A stretch of DNA of 64,000 bases from Ligula intestinalis (lineage: Eukaryota > Platyhelminthes > Cestoda > Diphyllobothriidea > Diphyllobothriidae). Positions 1 to 10,848 of the stretch are shown here, piece after piece. Under the pieces are notes generated by a model. It was not told the origin of the DNA, ran no database searches, and saw only the letters and a list, made by a program, of their open reading frames with translations. The stretch spans positions 11,421,170-11,485,169 of the forward strand of contig JAYGXS010000004.1 of assembly GCA_036362985.1 (NCBI GenBank), written 5' to 3'. The translations under genes were made by a program, and so were the position numbers. The stretch's first letter is position 1, and each line of letters starts with the position of its first letter.

Positions 1-41
<41 letters not shown>
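1..41. repeat. Homopolymer of 41 G
   Basis: The window opens with 41 consecutive G residues and then changes abruptly to mixed sequence. A run of this length is either the edge of a low-quality contig (G calls are the no-signal default on two-colour sequencers) or a true G tract. The sequence alone cannot separate these. Confidence 0.95.
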
Positions 42-43
<2 letters not shown>

Positions 44-1513
44 GTTGAGTTGGTGAGCAGAAGACTATGATGGTCTTGATTCCGTGAGGCTGTTTGCCTC
101 ATTGCAGGGACAGGGGGAACGTGGGTTCGAACTTCATAGAGGGAACACGACAGGTGAGATACTGCCGATATTATCTGGAATGAAGCCGATTCAGTCGCTG
201 GAATTAGGCGAGAGACTGAAATAGTCTGTTGTAACTGATTTGCCAGTTAAACGACAACTCCGTGCTTTCAGAAACCTGGCAATCCAGACCAGTCGCTTCC
301 ATCCTTGGACATAAAAGAAACCCCTCGATCTACTAACCCCTACTCTGTCAACTGTGCTGAGAAGCTGTGCAATTCAGGAGGAAGTTTCGTGCCTCTAGTC
401 TGCGATATTACAGCCAAAATCAGTCACTTGTTAAGAATACACCAAGTCAATGACAACTTGTTGGATGTAGTCCTAAATGACCCAAGAACTCTGGAGAGAG
501 TTCTGCCTCTATGTGGGCGATATGAATGACTGGCGATGATTTGTCGTCATACCGTGACCTTTACAACGGCTGTAAGGTAAAACAATAAATTAAATAAAAT
601 GAAATCAGAACAGTTTAGAGGCACTTCTGTCTGTTGAATAACGTTGACTTCTTGATCAAAGTCACCAAACGAGGGACAAACGATGGAGGTCGAGGACCCA
701 CGGGTAACTGGAAGTCTGCAAACATCTTTTTATCATGTACCAGTTAGGACCACATATCTTAGGAGGGTAAGTAATATAAAACAGAACGCAACCTCTACGC
801 GCAGGGAAAATCGAACCCCAAATATGCTTGGACGTGAAGTTTACGCGACGTTATAGACGACGTGGACTTTGTGTAGGCAGACATCAACGAAGGGCGGAAG
901 CTCGAGAAACGAATCTAGACCAATGCTAAAGTATAGTTTCTCCGCTTATCGCACCAATCAAAACCTTTCCAGAAACCCAGGACTGAAACTCTGCCAGCAA
1001 TGGAAGTCAAGAGGACAGTACAAATCATTCGATTTCTGCTTTATAGAAAATATCGAAGGAGAAAATGAACTCGTAGGAGCTCAGGTGTTGGAATTCTTGC
1101 CATTCCGTCTCGAAATTTAGATAAAGCTGTTAATGGTTGAACGATGGACTAGTTTGTCTACCGACCCCGCACGATTTGCGGACACTGGTGTTTGTATACC
1201 ACCAAACAAATTTCCAAGCTGGTCACGTGGATGATTTACATACACGCACGTTGAAGAGCTATTACGTCTTAACCTTCGAAAACCATATTTATAGTATGTT
1301 TCCGGAGACAGACTTCACGATGGCGATAAGAAAACAAACCAATGAATGAAGATTGATGTCGCAAGGATTGTGGCGATCTAAAAACCTACCTATCGAACGA
1401 AATGAACATCAGCAAGATTGTAACGAACTTAAAAAGCTAGCACACAGACAGGAAAAATCGTAATTTTATATAAATAACCTGTCAAATCATTGCGATAAGC
1501 CGAACCTTAACTA
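42..1513. other. Intergenic, mostly unrecognised; possible LINE endonuclease scrap at 305-530
   Basis: No gene is recognised. The + strand reading at 305-529 ends in a pattern (NLLDVVLNDP then a Leu/Pro-rich stretch) that resembles the late endonuclease domain of CR1-like LINEs, and A-rich sequence follows at 570-602. It is only about 70 codons long and no catalytic residue can be assigned, so this is weak. The short + strand frames at 869-1120 and 1137-1349 match nothing I know. Confidence 0.35.
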
Positions 1514-1910
1514 CAGGGTGTCTCAATAAAATTTATACGCATTTTACCTAAGTGTAAAATCAGTTTTTATCATATTTTAATTATCAAATAAATGTAAAGG
1601 TATTGACTAGTACCATTTTATTGTTTTTTCACTGAGTGTTCTCAAACTGACGTCCATTTCGATCATGAAACTGCTGACAACGCAAAGCCATGGAATCGCA
1701 GATACCATGAAACACTTCTCTTGGTATTCGGGTGCATTAATGTTCAGTGGCTTCTCTCAATTCAGCCACTGTTGCAATAGTCTAAACACAGTGAAAAAAA
1801 CAATAAAATGATACACGTAAATATTTTTACGTTTTTGAAATAATATAATCATAATATACACCAAGTTTGCAATTATTTAAAATGTGCATACATTTTTTTG
1901 GGACCCCCTC
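1514..1910. mobile_element. Tc1/mariner-type TIR element, decayed, about 400 bp
   Basis: The ends form a diverged inverted repeat, CAGGGTGTCTC on the left and GAGGGGGTCCC when the right end is reverse-complemented. Similarity continues inward for roughly 125 bp, to a shared ATTTTATTG..TTTCACTG block at about 1613-1640 and 1786-1812. TA dinucleotides flank both ends (1512-1513 and 1911-1912), as expected for the TA target duplication of this superfamily. The centre, read on the - strand, gives ATVAELREATEH and a Cys/Asn-spaced tail like the C-terminus of a mariner-type transposase. The element is therefore a deletion derivative and cannot be autonomous. Confidence 0.65.
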
Positions 1911-1912
1911 TA

Positions 1913-3429
1913 TTAACAATATATTGGTGCTTATGCAGGACACAATATCACTGCCTACTGCATACAAAAACAAGGCTAGCCTGAACTAGATGAAATGCTA
2001 CTTTTTCTGGCGCTCTAATTCAGCAAGAAAGGATTATAAATCCGCAGCCGGTTTGTCACAACAAGTTAACGTCAACTCTTACGATCGGAAGAGCTGTTGT
2101 CATGGCACGACACACCAGGAACACTAGACCTGATCTGATACATTTACAATCAAAGCACCTAGGCCGAAGAAGTCAGAAAGACATTCCATATTAGTCAGTG
2201 TGAACAATGACAACGAAATCGTCGATACTTGCTCGAAATCACGAACAGGAGCCAACAAATACGCATAGAAAGCAATAAGAAATAAGATCCTTCGACAAGG
2301 GCCAAGCCCCGATTACTAATAAATCTCCACGGTGGTTAAATTTAAGAATGGCTGGCTGTAAGACAGCCCTTTCAGTAACAGAATGCCTTATGAGCACTGG
2401 AGAAGAGAGCACGACCTTGGGAATCAATGACCTTCAGTATGATACTGGATTTCTAAGACAGCATGTACCGTCAAGAGTAAGGGTTCCTTCTGAAGTAAAA
2501 CCGTAGTTTACTATGCATAGATAAGTGCTTATTTCATTGTAGATTACTATTTAGTCTAGTTTATTAATTATTTTGGTATTTAGTTTTATTAGTATTAATT
2601 TAGTTGAAATTTAAATTGGTTTAGTTTAGTGCAGTTACGTTTACTTTGGTCAGTTCAATTAAGTCTAAGTTTAGTTTATTATTTAGTTTTAGTAGTTTTA
2701 GTTCAGTTTAATTTTTATTTTAGTTAGCTATGTTATAGGAAACTACGGTGTTGCCTGTAAGGAACCGTTTCCCAATCAGGTCAGTGGAAAGAGCCGTTGG
2801 TAGGCCATCTATACATGGAAGACATTGTTAGTCTTCTTCTTTTTCATCTACTTGTATGGTAAATCGGGTGACCTGATAGGCTTTGCATTTTACGCTGAAG
2901 GATTTCCGCTGGTATTCGGACAGACGAAACCGATAGGGTTACCGTATACATTCAGTTAAACAGTAATCACTTTGAGCTGAATGTCCTTTATTTTCTTCAT
3001 GAACTCGTCGGAGATAAATGGCTTGAACAAGACAAGATCTACCTCACTCCATACGAGAGTTGATGATAAATTCCAGGGAACGGCTGTTCCCACGCCCTTA
3101 CCTAAATCTCAACCCTAAACGTAACTTTAACCGTAACCCTTGGCCTAACCCTTTTGAATTTGGCGTGAGCTCGCCTGTAAAGCGAGGGTAGCTACTCCCC
3201 TGCCCTATCTAGGAATTATGCCATAGGTAAGTCAGTAGTGTATGAAAAAAGAATTTCAATTTAGCCCAATTTCTGCGTTCAAGAAACAATTATCTCTCTG
3301 CCTCTTACAGCATTCTTCTCAGAAGTGTATTCCTCCAAATTTGTTCGGAGGGGCATACAATTTGTCTGGCTAGGCTCGACGCCTTAGGAAAGCCTCCAAA
3401 CGTTGCTAGCATTTTGTCCAGCTAACATC
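1913..3429. other. No gene seen; TTTAG-rich low-complexity tract at about 2520-2740
   Basis: No coding exon is recognised. From about 2520 to 2740 the + strand is dominated by TTTAG and TTTAGTTTAG words. A tract of the opposite sense (CTAAA-rich) lies at 6280-6510. A few degenerate AACCCTAAAC-type words occur near 3107-3150 but do not form a telomeric array. Confidence 0.6.
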
Positions 3430-3560
3430 CTAGCATTGTCTGCCTGACGTTTCGGAGTTTCACACAAACCCATCATCACACACATTCGCAGAAAAGAGCG
3501 ATAGGGAAAGGAATTGCTGCACTACAGCTACTGCATCCAGATCAAATGCATGATTCCTAG
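3430..3560 (-). repeat. Hammerhead-like / Penelope pLTR remnant
   Basis: On the - strand, TGATGATGG is followed by a hairpin GGGTTT-GTGTG-AAACTC (one G-U wobble) and then CGAAACGTCAGGC. This is the order of the hammerhead core: CUGAUGA, stem II, GAAAC. The same GAAACGTCAGGC and flanking words (CAGAAAA, ATTGCT, TTGCAG-like) occur at the ends of the Penelope-like fragment at 10661-11486, so I read this as a degraded copy of that terminal repeat. The first core base is G instead of C (GTGATGA), so activity is doubtful. Confidence 0.5.
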
Positions 3561-4420
3561 GCTAGACAAAAGTTCGTTGGTAAAGGAAAAAGAACACCAA
3601 AAAGGGAGAGCCGAAAAGATAAGTAAGGGGAAACACATGGCATACCTGCGAAAGATTCATGCGAGATGGCCCCTCCCCCAGCTGTCTTTATCATTGTTGG
3701 CAGCTTACCATGATGTTTGACTGCCCCTATTTGGTTGAAGACATTGAGTAAGAAAGGTCTAATGCCTGACCCAGGCACTGTTATGATTGTTCGTGAGGTT
3801 TAGGAACTCTGGCATGTACTATTGTCTGAATTGAGCTCTAGTACGCTATATTCACCAGCTTTGAACCATCCCGCAAGTCAAACAGAAATTTGGCTGCCTG
3901 TCTCAATGTAATCCACATCTGCATCCGACTATTTGTTCTGAAGGTACGACGAACGCCTTCGGCGAGTGGGTACTCAAAGATAGATTTACAGCGTGAGAGA
4001 AAATATTGTGCCTTATTTTCTCCAGAAAATTGCGTAGTATACATCTGCCCCGTGAATCTCACTGCATACAGACCAAATTCTTCGTGTTAACAACAATGTT
4101 TTCATGGCTCGTTTGCCATTGCCTTTTTTAACTCACCATTCTTCATTCACATGCATTTAAACCCATTGGAACTTTAGTTGTTAAATAACTATTCACACAA
4201 ATATTCTTAAACAGTTAACTTCAATCAAACGTGTAGCCTCCACGCTAAGCTCAGTAGTCATCACTTTTGGAAACTGCACAGAGGGGTTCGACCATGTGCA
4301 GCGTCGGAGTTGTGGTTGTACTCAGATCGCTAGAATCGCCGGATCGTAGGAAAAGACAGAAATCACCAGAATTAGAGATTTATTGTGCACATAACCCTGA
4401 GTTGTTGTCCTAGGCAGCAG
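3561..4420. other. No gene seen
   Basis: Only short overlapping frames on both strands are present (for example 3890-4090 and 3838-4062), and none resembles a known domain. No inverted or tandem repeat was noticed. Confidence 0.5.
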
Positions 4421-4424
4421 TGGT

Positions 4425-4640
4425 CACTGGCGAATCCAGGACTAATGCTGACTGTGGCCAGTCATGTCCGAGAGAGCATTCCAAGCTTCGACTACTTTGT
4501 TGGAGAAAAGGGGCTTCCGAGTATTCGTCCTGGCCCCGGTCACATGTAATTGGAGAGGATGACCTACCAAGTTCGTTGTTTTCTGCTAACTCGGAGACAT
4601 CTCCTGATAAAAGACAGCAGTTTTGAACATGTAATATACG
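4425..4640 (-). mobile_element. CR1-like LINE remnant, C-terminal end of ORF2
   Basis: Read on the - strand, this segment encodes a version of the conserved tail of the LINE ORF2s found at 18354-18554 and 21590-21780: the block VTGARTNTRK, then F(S)NKVVEAWNAL. At DNA level it shares words such as AAGCTTCGACTAC and CAGTCACAC/CGGTCACATGTA with 18441-18510. It is a short 5'-truncated and decayed copy with no promoter or intact frame. Confidence 0.6.
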
Positions 4641-4752
4641 GAATTTTAGTATCAGGTCTCGTTATCAATCGGTGATTGTCAATCCACGATTCCTGATCGC
4701 AATCGACGAAACAGATAGCTCATGGCTCAATCGCTAGAAAGATCGAATTTGG

Positions 4753-5427
4753 GTGGTGCACCAGTTGGGATTTGGCTGGCTGATGACGGCTCATAAGCCA
4801 GAGAGGTCCGATCCCATTATCTGTGTTTATGTCGAAAATTTTATTCTGCCCATTATACTAGCCACTATTTGGTTACTGACTGGGCTCGTAAACCTGTCCC
4901 GTAAATGCATGCTGAGAGTCCATTCACCAAAGTTGCAACATTTCACATCAGATTCTTATATATTTCTGGGAGGCAATTTTGAAACCCGTTACTTTAACTT
5001 TTACATTCTAGCCGGACTCATGCTTATGTCGGAAGGAGACCCCGAAGGGACGTACACTGATGAGGTTTTAATCCTGCTTGCCGACCAACCCATCATCCTA
5101 TGCAGGAATTCCTCAAAAACAATTTATGCAGAGGTATGTTTGTTTTTTCCATATCTATGTTCACACCCTCTTTACAATAAGATCAAGTTAGAATCAAGCT
5201 GCACCTTCGATCGTACAACTACTTTACAGGGTGGTAGTCGAATTTTAGGCTTACTTACGCAAACAAAAACTCCACCAACCTGTAAGGCGAGACCGAGGTT
5301 AAACGGGTGGGGCTTATCAAGGGAAAGAAAAAGCTTATTTTCAGAAATTCGCATTGAAAATTTCATAAGACAAATTGGCGAACTTACGTTTGATTTTTCG
5401 AGAGATTCTTATCACGTAATGAAATAA
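4753..5427 (+). other. Unassigned 224-codon open frame, probably not a gene
   Basis: The frame opens with GTG and stays open for 224 codons. It has one hydrophobic stretch (about residues 27-47) that could be membrane-spanning. The composition is uneven, there is no recognisable domain, and no splice signals frame it convincingly. A chance open frame is the simplest reading. Confidence 0.2.
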
Positions 5428-5478
5428 ATAAACTCTACTGCTTAGTGAAAAGATGTAGTGTTGTTGTTGTCAGTGTCG

Positions 5479-5502
5479 TTGGGTGGGTGGGTGGTTGGGG
5501 GA
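5479..5502 (+). other. G-run cluster with G-quadruplex potential
   Basis: Three GGG runs separated by single T residues are followed, after GGTT, by a GGGGG run. This satisfies the simple G3+N1-7 rule for an intramolecular quadruplex. No gene start is evident next to it, so a role is not claimed. Confidence 0.5.
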
Positions 5503-7639
5503 ATTTAGGTCAAAATGTCCATTTCTGGGCGGACCGGCGGCCAAGACTGGTGATAAAGTGTGTGCGGCTGAATTGGGGATTTGTTCGTCTGTGGGAAAAC
5601 CCGTTTCCAAAGCCAGTGCTATGCCGTGTGCGGTCGTGTTAGCGAGTTTCGCCCATGGTAATCGCGGCGCCGCGACCAAGTTCTTTTGAGCGCACATTAT
5701 CGGTCTGCGTAGCCTGATGGCAGCTGCTTCTGCTGTGGCCAACAGACTCTGTCCAAGTTATTTTGAGTAGCTGGAGGGCACCTTTGGGATCACTCAGAAG
5801 GCCCTTTTGGCATCCACGCGATAGTTTGAGTCTACAATGTGCGCTAAAATAGAACTATTAATACTTTTTACCATATAAATGTAAAGGCCTGACGAGAATT
5901 TATCGAAAACAAACGTATGTTCGCTAATTTATCTTCTGTCAAAATAATTAAAAAATTAGAACACATTAAGGAAAAAATAATAGAAATAATGATTTAAATA
6001 ACTTCGTGACTGGCGCGTGATACTTAAAATTAGGAATACAACCATTAGGAAACAAGAACTGCCCATAAGGATGCACGAATCGGAAGCAATCGTTTATTGA
6101 CGCTATATAGACTCCATATCGAACAGTACACGCGACTTGGGTACAAGCCCCTATCCACTCGATATCGAATTTTAGAGATAAAAGTAAAACCGTAAAAGAT
6201 AGGCTCTTTCCCTAATTTTTCAAGCACATTATAGCTTCTAAACAAAAATGGCAACCACATGTCGCGAAAAAGAAAAATAAAAATAAATTTAACTGACTAA
6301 ATATAAACTAAACTAAAACCTAAAGTAAACAAGAACTCAACTCAGAATTGTAGTCTGCAAGCGTATGTAAGCTTTTGATAAATTCTTATCAGACCAGTAC
6401 ATTGTTATGAGAATGGGGTACAAGTTGATACGGGTTCATCTTTTCCCTACAAGTGAGTCGTGGGAATAAACTAAAAGCAAACTAAAAACCGAACTAAACT
6501 AAAACTTAAAAAATTAAAAGTAATCACAGGACGTTAAAAAACCATGCAACTGGATGGACTGTGTCAACCCTTTGTCTTGAATAAACATGCTTACCACTTC
6601 TATGAAATAAGTAGGTAGTCGTGTGATGTAAGCATAGTGAGCCCGAAAAGAAACAATTACCGTTTAAAAGCTTTGTAATCATGACAGGTTTAAGAGTTAT
6701 GTTCCAAAGGACCAAACTGTGCAGTGTAAAAAAACTCTTGTGACTTTTATGTTCATGAGGCAACCTTGACTCCGTACGGGAGGCGGAATATTTGAGTAAG
6801 AAAGGCTGCTTGCGAGGTAAAGCTTCAAAACGATCTGTACCTCATCGTAATTGAACTCCCGAACTAATTACAAAGCAATGAAACGGAAGAAAAATTCTCT
6901 TTATATGCAGAAAGTAGTATGTTTACGATTACACATGACAATTCTGTTTAAATTGACCGGCAGATACGCATTCGAGCTTAAGAAATATCCTACTCTGGTG
7001 ACGCTCCAATCGGTGCATTGAAGCAAAAATGTGGTTATTTTACTGAAATCTCTCTCTCAAAAAAAACATTCGCGGGGAATAAACGATCGACAAATCTCGT
7101 GAACCCATAGAAGAACTCTGGACTCTTTGGTCAGCCGTACTTTACATTGCGCTTAATATGGAAGCATATTTATCCGAAACTTCCACAAAAGGCTTATTTT
7201 CAAACGTAATTCTAATTGTGCTGTTTTTGCTTACCTGGGTTTTTGCATGAACAGACTTTCTCTGCATTCAATACATAGGTTTACTTAGTAACTCCGATGT
7301 TTCACCTTTTTGGAATTTTCCGTTTTTCTAAAGAGCATAGCATTTCTAAACAACGTAATATTACATCTTAAACCATAATATGCCTCCTGTTTGATAAGGA
7401 TGGGTCCTTTACTGTTGTAAGACTTTGAGGGACGCAGCTTGGGCTACCTTTCCGCATGACGGATTTTCTTTTAAATATCACTGAATAGGCATTCGACTGT
7501 ACCCTGTAAATCAGAATGTGATAATCTCTTTGCTACCTAGGGGGAGATTATCGAAGGGTGTTAAGCGTCAGAAGGTTAACCCTGGCAGCTAAAATCTTCT
7601 AGACCCGGTTCCTTAGGAGAGGGAGAAGAGGTGGGAGGC
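5503..7639. other. No gene seen; CTAAA-rich tract at 6280-6510
   Basis: Frames are short and unrecognised on both strands. The tract at 6280-6510 is rich in CTAAA/AAACTAAA and mirrors the TTTAG-rich tract at 2520-2740. The two could be the same repeat in opposite orientation, but outside the low-complexity words I could not align them. Confidence 0.5.
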
Positions 7640-8040
7640 TAGAGTGATAGGAACAGTTTATTCTGTTCTGAAGGAGTTGAAGGATAGGAATTAGTAGATT
7701 TTACACTCGGAGAGCTCGGGGTCGTCACCGGCGCCCGCACCCTGTCGGGGCGGACTCCGGTGTGTGGGTGTGGAATCGTCACGCGGGCAAAAGGGCCCTC
7801 GTGTAAGTCAGCCTCGGAAGATGATTGGTCAGAGTGGTTGCACGTGCGCACTGAGGCCAGAGGTCGGTGTGTGCGTGAATGCTGGCGGACGACGATGCAG
7901 GTTGCAGCAACTGTGACGAGGCGACCGACTGCCTCACATAACCTCGTGCGCAACGTAACGCTTTAGAAGGAGATATAGCTGGAGTCACTACAAGTGTACT
8001 TCCTAAACGAACGGCGTGGTTGATGCGCGAGACCACCACA
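7640..8040 (-). repeat. LTR-like repeat, copy 1
   Basis: On the - strand this begins TGTGGTGGTC (8040 downwards) and contains ACAGAATAAACT near its far end at about 7650, which includes a canonical AATAAA. A second diverged segment with the same start, the same AATAAACT word and shared internal words (GATTGGYCAGA on the + strand) is at 9088-9414. A TG start and a polyadenylation signal near the 3' end suggest a pair of old LTRs. No internal coding region or target duplication was found. Confidence 0.35.
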
Positions 8041-8205
8041 GAGGCGAGATCAGAGAACAGAAAGCGTTATTTGTGATGCTTTCCCACACAAATGTCCTAC
8101 ATGGGGATTTGATGACACGCGTAGGTGCAGGAGCACGCCGCACCACCGAACTGTGCTTTATACTGCCTCTGGTCTTCTTGACAATGAACACATGAGAATT
8201 AATGC

Positions 8206-8223
8206 AGAGAGAGAGAGAGAGAG
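8206..8223. repeat. (GA)n microsatellite
   Basis: About nine uninterrupted GA dinucleotides inside the LTR-like and intergenic stretch at 8-8.4 kb. Confidence 0.9.
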
Positions 8224-9087
8224 GCAGTCCAAGTCTGTGATGGACAGCCAACAATGCGGTCCGGCTTCGTTGTTCAATGCCTGCTGCCTCAAAGTCATGT
8301 AGCTTCGCAGGCAGGCGCTTTCTACCGACTTCGACTCACGCACAGATGCACATCCAGATAGCCACAGCTGCTTATACGCTCCACCACTCCCTGGTACCCG
8401 CAGCATGGGCCACTATTAGCGACACTCTCTCGAGTAATGCAACCTACCGATTGGACACCACTTGAACTTGTTCTATACATATTTAAAGCCTCCTTAGCTG
8501 GCGTATCAGAAAAACCGAATGCCTAGAAAAGCATGAGCGTAGCTGCCACCACTTTGGGCCCGATGCTGATAGTGATCTGGATACACTCAGCGCTTAGACA
8601 CTATAAGTCCACTATGATTGAAGACTCATCAACCGTCTCTTGGCTATCTTGTTCTGGAGGACATGGTGGACCTCGTTGGGTATGACGGTTGAACTGTCGT
8701 GTTACCTTACCCGCTGGGATGTGGAAATTAGGTGCTGCTTGGGCAGCCAGGTATATTTTAGCATGCGCAAACTAACTGATTAGGTACCTCAGCCACTCGC
8801 ATCAGTTGACTGACCGGCTCTGAACGTAGACTGGTCCCTTGCAGAGCAAAGCGAGAGTAAAATACACAATACTAAGTGCATATCCGTGACCATAAACCAT
8901 CTGACGCTTTTGAATCTATCATTGTGCGCTACAAGCAGTGACTTGAAAGGCTGTCAACTGACTGATAAATTCTGTTCCTCTCTCAGATTGAAGAATGGGT
9001 CTATATTAGTGGGCTAAGTTAAAAGGTAAAACCCTTGCTGTTGTGACTTTAGACTCGCGTTGCCTGTGGGAAGGGAGACGCCATGTG

Positions 9088-9414
9088 GAGGGTAGAGTTT
9101 ATTCTGTACAGAAGTAGTGGAGAATAAGAGGGAGGAATTTAGCTGTCGGACAAGCATACGTTTGCAGCCGAGCGGGGCAGGGTGGGGGTGTGGTAATCAG
9201 TTCACTTTCCACAATGCGGTTTTTGTGTGAGTTAGGCTTGAAGTTGATTGGCCAGACGGATTGGGGTCCGCCTACGAGTGCGCACATGCTAGCAGCCATG
9301 CGAGACAAGGTTTGGCGTGGATTGCGCCTGCCCAGAGGCAGGTCAACAATTACAATCAGATAGCTTCATGTGTGACGTGGAAAAGGAGCTTGAAGGCGCT
9401 ACAGGACCACCACA
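9088..9414 (-). repeat. LTR-like repeat, copy 2
   Basis: This is the partner of 7640-8040. It starts TGTGGTGGTC on the - strand (9414 downwards) and carries AGAATAAACTC near 9105. Similarity to copy 1 is patchy, so the two are old or belong to different subfamilies. The 1.05 kb between them holds no recognisable retroviral-type coding sequence. Confidence 0.35.
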
Positions 9415-9781
9415 GGTCTGCCATTGGCTCCTCTTAACTTTGCCTCGGTGGCACACCGATCCTGTTAGGATCTAAGACGTCCCTTTATATTTTTTTAATG
9501 GGAAATCCTGGTCAAATTTGCGTGGACCACTTGTGCATGGCATGCGTAGTCGGACTGTTTGCTCCTTCTGTCATCATGCGCAGTCCAGCCTCCAGGCTTC
9601 CTGATCTCGCCATAACAACAGACCCTGGTTGTTGAGGAGCAGAACGTGCGGTAGGTGCAGCGCAAGTCACCGTCCCCCCACCCACTCTGATGGTGGACAT
9701 TGTCGAACTGGATAGTTGAAATATCACACGAGAGCTGGTGTCATCAAGTGAGACATAAGCAGCTTTGACTGAGTGGATCTA

Positions 9782-10561
9782 CAGGGTGTTCCAGAAGTAA
9801 CTGACCCTTTTGATTTGCTAATAAAACGAAAACTATTAACGCTAGGATATTGAAACTTGTTTTATTCGAAAGAAAACCTTTTCTAAAATTTAATACAATG
9901 AAAATCCAAGAGAAATTCAACAAAGGCCGCTGCATTCTCTTCGTGTGACGGTGTGGTGCGGAATAAGAGCTTCCAATGCGATTCGCCCATAATTTTTTGC
10001 AAATAATGATGGCGCAACAGTAACAGTTAATAGTGAAAGATACCGAACTATGATTAGCGAATTTCTAATTCCTGAAATTGAGAGACATGGCCTATGCAAT
10101 ACTTGGTTTCAACAGGATGATGCCACGGCCCATACAGCAAGAGAAACGATGATATTGTTAAATGAGTGCTTTCGAAATCATTTGATTTCACGATTTGGTA
10201 ACATTCCTTGGTCCCCTCGATCTCCAGATTTGACCCCATGCGATTTCTTCCTATGTGCTTACCGAAAGTCAAGGATTTATGTAACAAATCCAACAAATCT
10301 GCAAGAACTTTAAAATAATTTTTTTTGAAACAAGGCAACTATCGCCTGATACACTAAGGAGCGTTATGGAAACGACAAACAAACGAACCTTTAGTTGTCA
10401 AAGCAATTATGGCCATCATTTAAAAGACATTATATTCAAAACCTAGTTTTAATAAAGCATTGAAAGGTTTTTTTCGAATAAAATATGTTTTAATATCCTA
10501 GATTTAATAGTTTTCGTTTTATTGGCAAATCAAAAGGGTTAGTTACTTCTGGGACGCCTTG
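9782..10561 (+). mobile_element. Tc1/mariner-superfamily element, internally deleted, long TIRs
   Basis: Terminal inverted repeats of roughly 95-100 bp are visible. The left end begins CAGGGTGTTCC and the right end, reverse-complemented, begins CAAGGCGTCCC. Both then share AGAAGTAACT, CCCTTTTGATTTGC and AATAAAACGAAAACTATTAA, ending in a common TTTTATTCGAAA block. TA dinucleotides flank both ends (9780-9781 and 10562-10563), fitting a TA target duplication. At about 780 bp the element is too short for a full transposase; only the C-terminal half remains. Confidence 0.85.
9955..10313 (+). pseudogene. Tc1/mariner transposase, C-terminal part, broken
   Basis: In one + strand frame the residues WCGIRASNAIRP are followed by a stop (TAA near 9990), then FFANNDGATVTVNSERYR. 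Next comes the DDE-type block with WFQQDDATAHTA and, about 40 residues later, SPDLTPCDFFL. The Asp in WFQQD and the Asp in SPDLTP are the family's second and third-region catalytic-type positions as I know them. The N-terminal DNA-binding part and the first catalytic Asp are missing, so the protein cannot work. It lies between the long TIRs of the element at 9782-10561. Confidence 0.8.
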
Positions 10562-10687
10562 TAAATGTACCCGAGTTTGGGTTTTAGGGTCTAAGCTGGG
10601 CCTGTACTTGGAGCACTACAATCATTAGCCAATACAAGCGAACATGCGAGTCCCACAAAGCAATTGAGAAGAAGACGACTCGATCGC

Positions 10688-10746
10688 TGGGACAATACGT
10701 TTATTCGCCTGACGTTTTTTCATCCGTCGCGGATTCATCATCAGAC
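10688..10746 (-). ncRNA. Hammerhead ribozyme-like motif (left terminal repeat)
   Basis: The - strand shows CTGATGA (10744-10738), a 5-bp hairpin ATCCG-CGA-CGGAT, GAAAA and then ACGTCAGGCG, with TTGTC at 10695-10691 as the candidate cleavage context. This is the element order of a hammerhead with a short or weak stem III, the kind reported in Penelope-like terminal repeats. I could not draw a good stem I here, so this copy may be inactive. Confidence 0.45.
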
Positions 10747-10848
10747 ACATGGGCAGAAAACCGTAGCAGAAATTGGAAATGCTTGCATAGAAGTTTGCAG
10801 TATTTATAGGATACAGTCATTACTGCAAACATTCAGCGGCAATTAACG

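Noticed and set aside
2068..2092. GATCGGAAGAGC, the core of a common Illumina adapter
   Set aside because: Only 12 bases match and the following bases do not continue as adapter, so chance is likely.
3107..3150. AACCCTAAAC-type words suggesting telomeric repeats
   Set aside because: The units are isolated and degenerate, with no tandem TTAGGG array.
7639..8406. Several overlapping 80-100 codon frames on the - strand
   Set aside because: They overlap in different frames within an LTR-like, GC-rich repeat and lack any motif.
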